From contig JAMZAV010000784.1 in assembly GCA_024449915.1 (NCBI GenBank), positions 310,001 through 374,000 on the forward strand: a stretch of 64,000 nt of DNA, read 5' to 3'. Below the pieces are notes generated by a model. The model had not been told where the DNA came from. It made no database searches and worked only from the letters and a program-made list of their open reading frames with translations. Source of the stretch: Sweltsa coloradensis (Eukaryota > Arthropoda > Insecta > Plecoptera > Chloroperlidae). Position numbers and translations under genes: made by a program. Positions within the stretch are counted from its first letter, which is position 1. Each line of letters starts with the position of its first letter. Shown here in pieces: positions 12,028-23,637 of this stretch.

Positions 12028-15000
12028 CCTATCTTTGCCGCGGCAATTTCGCGGAAAAGTTTCACACCCCCTTAGAAAATATTCTGTCATCCGGTTGTTT
12101 CAAGCGAGCCATGCGGCAATGAGTGCGTGGGAACTCGCTCCATCTGTCGGGCAAAATTTGAAGATCACTTTCCTGCCCTTCATGTTATATTCACGCCACT
12201 GCCCTATCTTCGCCGCGGCAATGCGCGAACAGTTACGGAACTGATTCTGCACCCCGTTTTTTCAGCGAGCCATGCGGGAATAGTGCGTGGGGGAAATGCT
12301 CCCTCTGTGGGCAAACTTTAAGATCACTTCCTGCCCTTCTGTTATTTCCGCCACTGCCCTATCTTCGCCGCGGGAATGCGCGTGAACGTTACAGGAACTG
12401 ATTCTGTCCCCGTTGTTTTTTTAACGACCATGCGGCAAAAAGGGCGTGGGAACTCGCTCCTTTGTGGCAAACTTTGAAGATCACTTCCATGCCCTTATGT
12501 TTTATTTACGCCCCTGCCCTATCTTCGCCCGGCAATTGCGCGTGAAACATTTTTAAAGGAACTGTTCGTCAAACCCGGTTTTTTTCAAGCGAGCCATGCG
12601 GCAAAGGTGGGGTGGGAACCCTCCATCGTCGGGCAAACTTTGAAGATCACTTCCATGCCCTTCATGTTATTTCCCGCCCCTGCCCCATCTTCGCCGCGGG
12701 GAACGCGTAACTTAACTACCCCTCTAGGAACTGATTCTGTCATCCGGTTGTTTTCAAGCGAGCCATGCGGCAATGAGTGCGTGGGAACTCGCTCCATCTG
12801 TCGGGCAAACTTTGAAGATCACTTCCATGCCCTTCTGTTTTTTCAACCATGCCCTATCTTGCCGGGCAAGCGCGTGAAAATTTCACACCCCCTAGGAAAA
12901 TGATTCTGTATCCTTGTTTTTTAGCGACCATGCGGCAGATGCGTGGGGAACTCGCTCCATCTGTCGGAAAATTTTAAAATCACTTCCCTGCCCTTCTGTT
13001 TTATTACGCCACTGCCCTATCCGCCGCGGCAATGCGCGTGAAAAGTTAAGGAACTGATTCGTCACCCGGTTGTTTTAAGGGGCCATGCGGCAATGATTTC
13101 GTGGGAACTCGCTCCCTCGCGGGCAAACTTTGAAGATCACTTCCACCCTTCTGTTTTTTCCCCACGCCCTATCTTCGCCGGGGGGCAAAAGCCGTGAACA
13201 TTACCACCCCTCTAGGGTGATTCTGTCATCCGGTTGTTTCAAGCGGCCAGCGCAATGATGCGTGGAAATCGCTCCCTCTGTCGGGAAAAATTTTAAAATA
13301 CTTTCCCTGCCCTTTTGTTATATTCCCCCGCCCTGCCCTATCTTCGCCGCGGCAATGCGCGTGAACAGTTACACTACCCCTCTAGGAACTGATTCTGTCA
13401 CCCGGTTGTTTTCAAGCGAGCCATGCGGCAATGAGTGCGTGGGAACTCGCTCCATCTGTCGGGCAAACTTTGAAGATCACTTCCATGCCCTTCATGTTAT
13501 AATTTTACGCCACTGCCCTTCTTCGCCGCGGGAAGCCCGTGAACAGTTAACTACCCTTAGGAACTGATTCGTATCCGGTTTTTTCAAGGCCATGGGGGCA
13601 AAGAGGGGGTGGAACTGCTCCTTGTCGGGGAAACTTTAAAAATACTTCCTGCCCTTCATGTTATATTCCGCCCTCCCTTTCTTCGCCCGGGAATGCGCGT
13701 GAACGTTTCACTCCCTAGGAACTGATTCTGTCATCCGGTTGTTTTCAAGCGAGCCATGCGGCAATGAGTGCGTGGGAACTCGCTCCATCTGTCGGGCAAA
13801 CTTTGAAGATCACTTCCATGCCCTTCATGTTATATTCACGCCACTGCCCTATCTTCGCCGCGGCAATGCGCGTGAACAGTTACACTACCCTCTAGGAAAA
13901 TGATTTTTGTCATCCGGTTTTTTTCAAACGGGCCGCGGCAAGAGTCGTGGGAATCGCTCCATCTGCGGGCAAATTTTAAGATCACTTCCCTCCTTCATGT
14001 TTTTTCACGCACGCCCTATCTTCGCGCGGCAAAAGCGCGTGAAAAAACTACCCCCTAGGAACTGATTCTGTCATCCGGTTGTTTTCAAGCGAGCCATGCG
14101 GCAATGAGTGCGTGGGAACTCGCTCCATCTGTCGGGCAAACTTTGAAGATCACTTCCATGCCCTTCATGTTATATTCACGCCACTGCCCTATCTTCGCCG
14201 CGGCAATGCGCGTGAACAGTTACACACCTCTAGGAAATGATTCTGTCACCCGGGTTTTTTTCAAAACGACCATGCGGCAAGAGTGCGTGGGAACTCGCTC
14301 CATTGTCGGGCAAATTTTAAATCACTTTATGCCCTTCATGTTATATTCCCCGCCACTGCCCTACTTCCCGCGGGAATGCCGTGAAAAAGTTACACTCCCC
14401 CCTAGGAAAGATTTTGTCACCCGGTTTTTTCAAACGAGCCTGCGAATGAGGCTGGGAACTCGCTCCATCTGTCGGGCAAACTTTTGAAAATCACTTTCCA
14501 TGCCTTCATGTTATATTCACGCCACTGCCCTATCTTCGCCGCGGCAATGCGCGTGAACAGTTACACTACCCCTCTAGGAACTGATTCTGTCATCCGGTTG
14601 TTTTCAAGCGAGCCATGCGGCAATGAGTGCGTGGGAACTCGCTCCATCTGTCGGGCAAACTTTGAAGATCACTTCCATGCCCTTCATGTTATTTCACCCA
14701 CTTCCCATCTTCGCCGCGGGAAGCGCGTGAACAGTTAACCCCCCTCTAGGAACTATTCTGTCACCCCGGTTTTTTTCAAGCGAGCCATGCGGGAATGATG
14801 CGTGGGGAAATCGCTCCATCTTCGGGCAAATTCGAAGATCCTTCCATGCCCTTCATGTTTATTACGCCACTGCCCATCTTGCCCCGGGGAATGCGCGTGA
14901 ACAGTTACACTACCCTCTAGGAACTGACGTCATGTTTTTTTCAAGCGAGCCATGCGGCAATGAGTGCGTGGAACTCGCCCATCTGTTGGGCAAACTTTTT

Positions 15001-17765
15001 AAGATCACTTCCTGCCCTTATGTTATTCCCCCACGCCCATCTTCGCCGCGGCAATGCGCGTGAACAGTTACACTACCCCCCTAGGAACTGATTCTGTCAC
15101 CCGGTTGTTTTCAAGCGAGCCATGCGGCAATGAGTGCGTGGGAACTCGTCCTCGTCGGGCAAAATTGAAGATCACTTCCATGCCCCTTTATGTTTTTCAC
15201 GCCACTGCCCTATCTTTGCCGCGGCAATGCCGTGAAAAGTTTCACTCCCTTAGGAACTGTTTGTCATCCCGGTTTGTTTTCGCGAGCCAGCGGCAATGAT
15301 CGTGGGAACTCGCTCCATCTGTCGGGCAAACTTTGAAGATCACTTCCATGCCCCTTCATGTTATATTCACGCCACTGCCCTATCTTCGCCGCGGCAATGC
15401 GCGTGAACAGTTACACTACCCCTCTAGGAACTGATTCTGTCATCCGGTTGTTTTCAAGCGAGCCATGCGGCAATGAGTGCGTGGGAGCTCGCTCCATCGT
15501 CGGCAAACTTCGAAAATCATTCCCGCCCCTTTATGTTTTTATTCACGCCACTCCCATCTTTGCCGGGCAATGCGCTGAACATAACTACCCCCCCTAGGAA
15601 CTGATTCTGTCATCCGGGTTTTTTTTCAAACGACCATGCGGAATGGTGGTGGGAACTCGCTCCATCTGTCGGGCAAATTTTGAAGATCACTTCCCTGCCC
15701 TTCTGTTTTATTCACGCCCTGCCCTATCTTTGCCGCGGCAAAGCGCGTGAAAACCCACCCTCTAGGAAACTGATTTTCCCGGTTGTTTTTTAAGCGAGCC
15801 TGCGGCAATGTGCGTGGGAATCGCTCCCTCGTCGGGCAAACTTTTAAAATCCTTCCCTGCCCTTTATGTTTTTTTCCGCCACTGCCCTATCTTCGCCGCG
15901 GCAATGCGCGGGGGAACAGTTAAAATACCCCCTCTAGGAACTGATTCTGTCACCCGGTTGTTTTCAAGCGAGCCATGCGGCAATGAGTGCGTGGGAACTC
16001 GCTCCATCTGTCGGGCAAACTTTGAAGATCACTTCCATGCCCCTTCATGTTATTTCACGCCCCTGCCCCCATCTTGCCCGGCAATGCACTGAAAAGTTAC
16101 CTCCCCCCTAGGAAATGATTTTTGTCATCCGGTTGTTTTTTTAAGCGAGCCCTGCGGCAAGGAGTGCGTGGGAAATCGCCCATTGTCGGGCAAAATTTTA
16201 AGATCATCCAGCCCTTATGTTTATTCCGCCACTCCTATCTTCGCCGCGGAATGCCGTGAACAGTTTTCACTACCCCCCTAGAAATGATTCTGTCCCCGTT
16301 TTTTTCAAGCGAGCCATGCGGCAATGAGTGCGTGGGAACTCGCTCCATCTGTCGGGCAAACTTTGAAGATCACTTCCATGCCCTTCATGTTATATTCACG
16401 CCACTGCCCTATCTTCGCCGCGGCAATGCGCGTGAACAGTTACACTACCCCTCTAGGAACTGATTCTGTCATCCGGTTGTTTTCAAGCGAGCCATGCGGC
16501 AATGAGTGCGTGGGAACTCGCTCCATCTGTCGGGCAAATTTGAAAACACTTCCCTGCCCTTTATGTTTATTCACCCACGCCCATCTTCGCCCGCGGGAAT
16601 CGCGTGAACAGTTCCACCCCCCTAGAAATGTTCGTCATCCGGTTTTTTTTCAAGCGAGCCATGCGGCAATGAGTGCGTGGGAACTCGCTCCATGTCGGCA
16701 AAATTGAAGATACTTCCCTGCCCTTCTGTTATATTTACGCCCCTGCCTTCTTCGCCGCGGCAATGCGCGTGAACAGTTACACTACCCTCTAGGAACTGAT
16801 TCTGTCATCCGGTTGTTTTCAAGCGAGCCATGCGGCAATGAGTGCGTGGGAACTCGCTCCATCTGTCGGGCAAACATTTTAAATCCTTCCCTGCCCTTCA
16901 TGTTATTTACGCCCCTGCCCTATCTTCGCCGCGGCAATGCGCGGAACATTACACTACCCTCTAGGACGTTCTGTCACCCCGGTTGTTTTCAACGGCCTGC
17001 GGCAATGAGTGCGTGGGAACTCGCTCCATCTGTCGGGCAAAAATTTTAAGATCACTTCCTGCCCTTCTGTTAATTCACGCCACTGCCATCTTCGCCGCGG
17101 CAATGCGCGTGAACAGTTACACTACCCCTAGGAACTGATTCTGTCACCCGGGTTTCTTCAAACGGCCATGCGGCAATGGTGCGTGGGGAAATCGTCCTCG
17201 TCGGGCAAACTTTGAAGATCACTTCCTGCCTTGCATGTTATTTCACGCCACTGCCCTATCTTCGCCGCGGAAATGCGCGTGAACAGTTACACTACCCTCT
17301 AGGAACTGATTCTGTCACCCGTTTTTCAAGCGACCCATGCGGCAAAGAGTGCGTGGGAACTCGCTCCATCTGTCGGGGGAAATCGAAGATCACTTCCAGC
17401 CCCTTATGTTATATTCCGCCCTGCCCATCTTCCCGCGGCAATGCGCGTGAACAGTTACACTACCCCCCTAGGGGAAATGATTCTGTCACCGGGGTTTTCA
17501 AGCGAGCCCTCGGCAAGGTGCTGGGAACTCGCTCCCTGTCGGGCAAACTTTGAAAATCACTTTCCCTGCCCTTCATGTTAATTCCGCCACTGCCCTTCTT
17601 CGCCGCGGCAATGCGCGTGAACAGTTACACTACCCCTCTAGGAACTGATTCTGTCACCCGGTTGTTTTCAAGCGAGCCATGCGGCAATGAGTGCGTGGGA
17701 ACTCGCTCCATCTGTCGGGCAAACTTTGAAGATCACTTCCATGCCCTTCATGTTATATTCACGCC
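12028..17765. repeat. Satellite array, 178-bp unit, 34 copies
   Basis: Intact units are 178 bp, for example between 16315 and 16493. They carry the blocks GTTTTCAAGCGAGCCATGCG, GCAATGAGTGCGTGGGAACT, CTTTGAAGATCACTTCCATG, CTTCATGTTATATTCACGCC and TTCGCCGCGGCAATGCGCGT. I count 34 GAGCCATGCGG-type landmarks from 12107 to 17680, a mean spacing of 169 bp, so most units have net deletions. GCGGCAATG occurs twice per unit, about 102 bp apart, hinting at an old internal duplication. Because 178 is not a multiple of 3, the stop-poor frames (up to 127 codons) cycle through all phases and are not coding. The unit length is nucleosome-like. Confidence 0.95.
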
Positions 17766-17986
17766 GGGCGAGGTCGGAGGTTAAATCGATCCCCGTCTGT
17801 TGGATTAGATAATAGATTTCCCGCGAGGTGATGCCCGATCACGGATCTGCGTTTTAATTTGATTTCTCTTTCTCCGGGCGCTTGGAAGTGAATATAAGAG
17901 GACGTTCTTCTCGATATCGACTCTTTGTCAGTATCGTGTTTTTCTCCGCATTTGCATTTGTAAAGCCTGAATTTGACGGTTCAATC

Positions 17987-18098
17987 TTTCGTTCAAGATT
18001 CCTTGATATCGAGAAATTACCCAATCAGAATGTGGAAACATAATAAAATTTCAGATTGATTATATTTTGTCCTTGAATTCAAGGAATCTTGAACGAAA
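17987..18098. mobile_element. Foldback (MITE-like) element, 112 bp
   Basis: Positions 17987-18006 (TTTCGTTCAAGATTCCTTGA) and 18079-18098 are exact reverse complements over 20 bp around a 72-bp AT-rich spacer. No target duplication is visible. It lies about 220 bp beyond the end of the satellite array. Confidence 0.75.
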
Positions 18099-19293
18099 CA
18101 CTGGCCCGTCTTATTCAGACTTCAGATATAAGTTGTATTTTTAATTTTAAATGGCTTTTATTGATGAGCAGAGTGTCTTTTTCGGATGGTTGTGGGAAAG
18201 GGGTGTCAACCTATAGTTTACCATCCTTTACAAATCCAATCCCCAACCCACGTGTTTACTTCGAGCGCATGATCTGTACAAAATTGTAATTTTGTGGGCT
18301 CTTTTTCCCCTGCCCAGAGTATGGGGGGAATAAACTTGAAATTTTACCCGGCACCCCACCAAATATTGCTTTCCAACTTAAAGTTCCTAGACAAAGAGTA
18401 AATTTTTTGCTCGTTCATCTGTCACATTAGTCATTTGATGCGCTTAGCCCTTGTTCTAATATAATCCACTCTTCACTAGTTAAAAATCCATAAACATATT
18501 ATTTGTTACAAAATGTAATTCGTCACAAATTATTTACCCTTTCGGGTGAACAGGAAACGGTCATGTTTAGGTAAAAATTGTTTCACACATAGTTATTTAC
18601 ATGATTTAAATACAAAATATAAGAATCGAGTCAAATGTTAAGTATAAAATTCAAAATAGTGAATAGCAAAAGCATAATTACAAAACTCGAAATTACGAAA
18701 TTATAAACCAAATATGAAAATAGGCCTATGCCTAGGTTATGTTCAATTATATACAATACACGATAGAGAATATTACAATTAAACTTAGACTAGATTATAA
18801 ATAGATTTAACTTGTCTTGATTACATTTGTTTTGTGTAAGAGTGTATTCCTCACCTCCCAACCTGCTTTATCCATGCGCTGTTGAGACATAGTTGTGTTG
18901 ATTGCCCCGAGTACAACGCTGCTTCCCACATCGCTCTGTTAATTAGCTGCTTGTATTGTGTGTGTGAGACTGTGTTTATAGCATGTACCCTCTTATTACT
19001 CTGCCCGTCTAACAACCCTGTGTTTCTCTCTGTCTGCAGGTAAGCAGTGTGCACCATACTATACCTCGGCCAGCGGACGGTATGTTAGCATCATGTATAA
19101 CTACTACTCTTAAACTTGGCTCCTGGGTCAATCGACAGCGACAACTCGATCGTCTTTTGTCACTTTCGATCGACTGTTGTCACAATTAGTAAATATGCCC
19201 TCAGGATGGATAACGTTAAAATATAACTGCGTATGATACCAAACGGCTATAGTTAATAGTTTGATATTGAACATAAAAAATACACAATAACTT
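18099..19293. other. Unannotated AT-rich sequence
   Basis: No gene was recognised. It contains a motif M variant at 18347 and a TAGGCCTA palindrome at 18721. Confidence 0.35.
18347..18363 (+). repeat. Orphan motif M, variant with one deletion
   Basis: CCCGGCACCCCACCAAA lacks one T of the consensus. Confidence 0.6.
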
Positions 19294-19500
19294 AATTTGT
19301 ATTTATTGAGTCTCCCTACTCTGCCACACAACTGGTTTTCAGTGGGGGATATTAAATGCAAAGCATACCAAGCCAACCCTGTTGGTGCCGACTCCATCGA
19401 CGAGCGAACAATGACCATAATCATATTTAAGTAGGAAACACCGATCACTCAAGCTGGACACGATTCCACCCGCGGGCGGCACCAGAATAAACAACGTTAC
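19294..19500 (-). mobile_element. CCA-anticodon SINE family (W), 5'-truncated copy
   Basis: Reverse-orientation match to the 3' half of the family: CAGTGGGGGATATTAAA, AAGCCAACCCTGTTGGTGCC, GACTCCATCGACGAGCGAAC, AAGTAGGAAACACCGATCA and CACGATTCCAC. These blocks occur in the same order at 58955-59357. The tRNA head is missing. Confidence 0.75.
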
Positions 19501-19796
19501 CTGGTGAAGTCCGCGCGGATCTTGAACATTGATTATAGGTACATAGAAATGGTCGTAGAACGTGAGAAGTACGGTCTTGTGTCGGGCACGACTGCAGAGG
19601 TGCACCCTGCTTGTCGAAACAGTTTCTACGTAATCTCTATTGCCTGTCTATCACCAATCTTATGTTACCCTCATCATGTTGAGTTTACATACAACAGCCT
19701 GATTCGAGAGCTCGTCTGAACGATGAACACAACCGGAAAACAAATAGTTATGGTTATAAATGGAATTTGTCAATAAAGCATGTTTCCAATAGCTTT

Positions 19797-19995
19797 TATA
19801 TAAATACACACAAACACACGAACAATAACCACAAAATTGCGTAAATTTTCGGAAACATCCTCTTCCTTCCTCAGAACTCTTCCCTACCCTCGCGTCTGAG
19901 GAAGGAATCGGATGCTTCCGAAAATCTACGCACTTTGGTAAGTGTTTTTATTTCTGACCGTGGTTATTGTTCGTGTGTTTGTGTTTATTTATATA
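19797..19995. mobile_element. Long hairpin element (about 200 bp palindrome)
   Basis: The arms 19797-19832 and 19960-19995 are reverse complements at 35 of 36 positions (core CACAAACACACGAACAATAA). Inner arms also pair: GCGTAAATTTTCGGAAACAT on the left against GCGTAGATTTTCGGAAGCAT from the right, with TTCCTTCCTCAGA on both. Outside the hairpin, direct repeats TAAATGgAATTTgTCAATAA (19757) and TAAATGtAATTTcTCAATAA (20039) flank it. It is probably a foldback transposon or an element terminus. Confidence 0.7.
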
Positions 19996-20002
19996 CTCCC
20001 GG

Positions 20003-20629
20003 TCTAAGAGTCTTGGTTTATTAGCTTGTGTATAGTTGTAAATGTAATTTCTCAATAAAGCGACTGTGTAATTGTTCCCCGACAGAGCGAGGCTCTCCTG
20101 GGAGGGGCGCCTGAGTGACCGCCGGGACTCCCTCGACCAATCAGCCCCCGCCGTCCGTGAAACCGAGATCAAACAACTCGGACTCTTTGAATGCGAGACA
20201 ATCGCGTCAAGTCGCCCATAATGAATATCATACGTGCGGTAGTTTTATTTTATTTGAGCAAGAGCAGATACCCTGCTCGAGTTGGTTTAGCAGATGAAAG
20301 TACTGGGTTTTATTACCCCAGTCTCTCTGACGGGGGGGGGGGGGGGGCTCGCTCTGTCAGACCGTCAGCCTGCCAATTACACGAGGCTAATTCTTTGCAT
20401 AAAACACGTTTTATTCTCACCTCATCGATGTACGAAACAAGTGACCGCCCTAGAATAACACCGTTAAGAGGGCACTTCCCGGCCCGATGGAGCATAAAAC
20501 CTAGCTCGCGGAAGAAAGTCGTGAGTGCCAAACGAATATAGAGCCAGAATACTTTTAAGTCGACTCTGAATTGTAAAGGAAAGATAGATCGTTGCTCCTA
20601 TTCTAATTAAATCGTTTTCCTTTTGTTGT
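20003..20629. other. Unannotated sequence with a poly-G tract
   Basis: No gene was recognised. A run of 16 G at 20332-20347 is present. The 116-codon plus and 72-codon minus frames crossing it have no recognisable domain. Confidence 0.35.
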
Positions 20630-20840
20630 TGTTCTGGCGTTTATCCGCGGGTGTTCGTACTGTCCATACCATCTGATTGCTATATTTCCCATTAAAAAAA
20701 TACGATCTTAGGTTGGTTATCCTTCACTCGTCGATTGCGTCGGGGCCTACATGGTTGGCGTGGTCACCTTTGTTTACTGTGTCCCACTGGAAATCAGTTA
20801 TATGACTGAGTGAGTAGACTCTAAATACGAATTAATTAAT
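20630..20840 (+). mobile_element. CCA-anticodon SINE family (W), 5'-truncated copy
   Basis: Matches the 3' half of the 31046 element closely: CCGCGGGTGTTCGTACTGTC, CATACCATCTGATTGCTATA, GATCTTAGGTTGGTTATCC, CACTCGTCGATTGCGTCGGG, GAAATCAGTTATATGACTG and GTAGACTCTAAATAC. It ends in an ATTAATTAATT tail. The copies at 20.6 and 31.0 kb form one subfamily, distinct from the 19.3, 59.0 and 60.9 kb copies. Confidence 0.8.
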
Positions 20841-21515
20841 TTAATTTTTAATTTATGCGGATTTTTACAAATTGTTATATTTTTTACTATATTGATGCAA
20901 GTTCGTTGTAGTTTTCATCATCATTCATCAATCATCATTATAAAGCGTGCAACTAGTCTTAATAAAGACCCTGGTGCATGGTGTAATACATTATCTATGA
21001 TAGTTCGTCAGTCCGTTCTTTTTGTCCGAGTATGTTTTTAGCTAAATAGCATGTGCAAGGTAGGACTAACGTTCAGCGGTAAGCGATGGTTTGTATGTTC
21101 TTGCAACTGTAGCACCGCTTCAACCCATCATTAGGATGATGTATCGTTGTTTAGCGGCGCGCTAGCCACCTTCTCGCACGCTGAAAGATGTTCCCGAGAA
21201 ATCGCAAGAAATCGTGTTAGAACACAATTGATTCTTGGCTTAAGCAACACTATAGTGGACGTGGCAGGATCGTTTTACAACAACAAAGAGTGTTCTTTAT
21301 TGAATGTTGGACAGTCGTCTCCGATTGAACGACGGTGTTTAGGGCTTAGCTCTTGAAAGCTGAGACATTCATCTTCACTGACTCCAAGTCTCAAAGTCCC
21401 GCTCTGGCTACTAGCGAGGCAGGTGATTTACACTCGGCGTAATCGAATAGAAAGCAGCAAAAAGCGCTCATCTTTACCGTGTGTTTATAGTTTTATTAAC
21501 CAAGGTTGAACGTTA
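20841..21515. other. Unannotated sequence
   Basis: No gene was recognised. A short ATCATCATTCATCAATCATC low-complexity stretch lies near 20915. Confidence 0.35.
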
Positions 21516-22269
21516 TTGGATGAGCGTAGCGAGCGTAGCAAAGATTCCATTCCGCTACACTGAAAAAAAAAAATCCGTTATGTTTTTCTTTCTTTCTTTC
21601 TTTTTGTATTTTTGTGTGTTTGTTAACACGATTCCGGCTAAACCGAATACTCCAATTGCGATGAAATTTCATGGAGGCCTTCGAAATCTCTGAACTTAGA
21701 ACTGCCACGTTTTTGAGCGCAATCGGGATATTTTTTCTCATAAAAAACGCAATTTTACGATTTTTTTCGATTTTTAAAAACTTTCTTCGACTTATAACAC
21801 CTACATGCTTTAACCGATTGTAATGATTTTTTCACAGAACCTTAATTTCATGAATTAAGATATTCGTGCGAAATTTGAGCGTAATCGAAAAATTATTTCT
21901 CATGAAAATCGAAATTTTACGGGTTTTTTCTTTTTTAAAACAATTCTTTGACTTATTACACCTACATGCTTTATCCTATTGTAATTATTTTTTCACAGAA
22001 CCTTAATTTCATGAATTAATATATTCGTGTTAAATTTGAGCGCAATCGAATATTTGTTTCTTATGAAAATTGCAATTTTACGATTTTTTCCTTTGTTAAA
22101 AATTACGATTAATTAAAAAACTTAAGTTATTTTTTTACTTATTTTAATTTAATTTAAAAAAAATCTTCGACTAAGTAATGATTTTTTCACAGAACAACAG
22201 AAAATCCGCGTAACGCATGGCAGCTCAATGCACCAACTACGCTCATCCAACAACGCGGCGTTTTCCTAG
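21516..22269 (+). mobile_element. Helitron-like non-autonomous element (family H), copy 1
   Basis: It starts TTGGATGAGCGTAGCGAGCG and has an inverted copy of the start (CTACGCTCATCCAA) near its 3' end at 22240-22253. It contains tandem internal subunits of about 160 bp (each with CACCTACATGCTTTA, TTTTTTCACAGAACC and TTGAGCGnAATCGA). It ends AACGC-G-GCGTT-TTCCTAG, followed by T. The CTRR terminus with a short upstream hairpin is what Helitron 3' ends look like; the 5' end does not begin with TC, so the class is an inference. No coding capacity. Confidence 0.65.
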
Positions 22270-22393
22270 TTTTAATTATCCACACTCGATGGCGACTTTA
22301 TGGTAGCCAACACGTAGTAGTAGACAATCTACGGTGCCTGACTGACAAACTTATTCTCAAAATTTGCGCCAATATCTTAAACGTCACATCAGT

Positions 22394-22790
22394 CAGCGGT
22401 TTCCCGAGGTCGTTTAGCCGGTTCCCACTCGAACACCGAAGTTAAGCAACCTTCGGGCGTGGTCAGGGGTAGAGTGGGTGAACGCTCTGCCCTGAGACAC
22501 GTATACCGCTGGTTAGAGCAGATGGGGAGCTCAAGAGCTAGTGTAACGGCTTCGTTCTCCTCGACGTCTGCTCGGCAGTCCGGGTTAGTGGAGGAACCTA
22601 TATGACTGTCAAGGTTACACCGTCCTTTCGGATGGGACATAAAGCCGTTGGTCTCCTTGGTACTTTTCGAAAGGAGTTGGCTACGTGCCGGTACCGGGTT
22701 TCCCCTCCTCCCTTCTCTTCATACTTCATCCTCGTCTATCGTCTCGAATAGTTTTAGTGCACTAAAATGAGACGTTAAGCAATATCAAAT
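22394..22790 (+). mobile_element. 5S rRNA-derived SINE, full-length copy
   Basis: The head holds 5S-like control elements: ACACCGAAGTTAAGCAACC (box A), GGGCGTGGTCAGGGGTAGAG and TGGGTGAACGCTCTG (box C region). The body follows with CTGGTTAGAGCAGATGGGGA, CGTTCTCCTCGACGTCTGCT, CCTTTCGGATGGGACATAAA and CTACGTGCCGGTACCGGG. The tail has TCTCGAATAGTTTTAGTGCA and ATGAGACGTTAAGCAATATC. The minus-strand copy at 3488-3836 aligns along the whole length. The 5S head is diverged from functional 5S rRNA, so this is not a 5S gene. Confidence 0.85.
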
Positions 22791-23637
22791 CATTCAAAAT
22801 CAACCAAGCAAAACATTAATAATACTCCGTTATTTTTTCTTGGACCCGGCACCTCCACCAAATCTGGTATAAGAAGTTGATATCTAATTATTTTTCGATC
22901 TACGCCTTACCTCAAACTTTGTGTTCATTGATTATGTTTCATCTTTATTTCTAACCAATTCGCTTTTATTCTTATTGTATCAATATGAAGCACTAATATT
23001 ATGCAATAACATGTGTGGTGCTGCTAAATAACTGTTAGATCTGCAGGAATTTAAAGAATTACTGACGTGATATCTAGGGTTGCCAACCGTACTGATGTCA
23101 TCAGGACAGTCCTGTTTTTTAGTCCTTGGTCCTGGTGACGGAATTACCTCATTCAGGACAGGATAATGTCCTGAAATAGCACAACATATCCCTCTGCCAA
23201 TACAAATAGTTTGATCACTGATTAAAAACATTTTTCAACAATATTACTTGGGAGATGTTTAGCGCCCCAGGCCTAAGCAGTGAAGCGGTTGTCATTCCCT
23301 CAACTCCATTCATCGTCGACGACAGGCATTATCAAAAAGACGTTATAAGAATTAAACTGTCGATTTTTAGTATCCTCAACCCTATGCTACAAATAAAATA
23401 TAAAAATATTATTTTCTACCCCCCAATTTCCAGCCATTTTTGATACCCATTATCCTTTTTATCATACCTCCAAAAATACATAAAAGGAGACAAATTACAT
23501 CCAAATAAATAATATAGTGATGGTCTACATAATTCCAATTTTGTTATTGTAACAGTTTCAAAATGAAACAACACAGTTATAATCATCACCATCGTCATCG
23601 ACATAATCATATAAATTTCGAAATGTAATAGTAATAA
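22791..23637. other. Unannotated sequence with possible hAT-like fragment
   Basis: A block near 23078-23180 (TAGGGTTGCCAACCGTACTG and repeated TCAGGACAG/CAGGACAGGA) looks like a decayed DNA-transposon terminus. Otherwise no gene or RNA was seen. Confidence 0.3.
22845..22862 (+). repeat. Orphan motif M
   Basis: Perfect CCCGGCACCTCCACCAAA, preceded by TGGA as in the 36-bp tandem at 35968-36060 when that is read on the minus strand. Confidence 0.8.

Noticed and set aside
12028..17765. CENP-B box in the 178-bp satellite
   Set aside because: No match to the TTCGnnnnAnnCGGG pattern was found in the intact unit on either strand.
12020..17784. Many open frames of 60-127 codons with similar translations (for example SAWELAPSV and TPLGTDSV)
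   Set aside because: They are produced by the 178-bp satellite, whose length is not a multiple of 3, so the same DNA is read in all frames. No start, stop or domain pattern is consistent.
22394..22790. Functional 5S rRNA gene
   Set aside because: Only the internal-promoter region resembles 5S rRNA. The 5' and 3' ends do not pair, and the sequence continues into a SINE body and tail.
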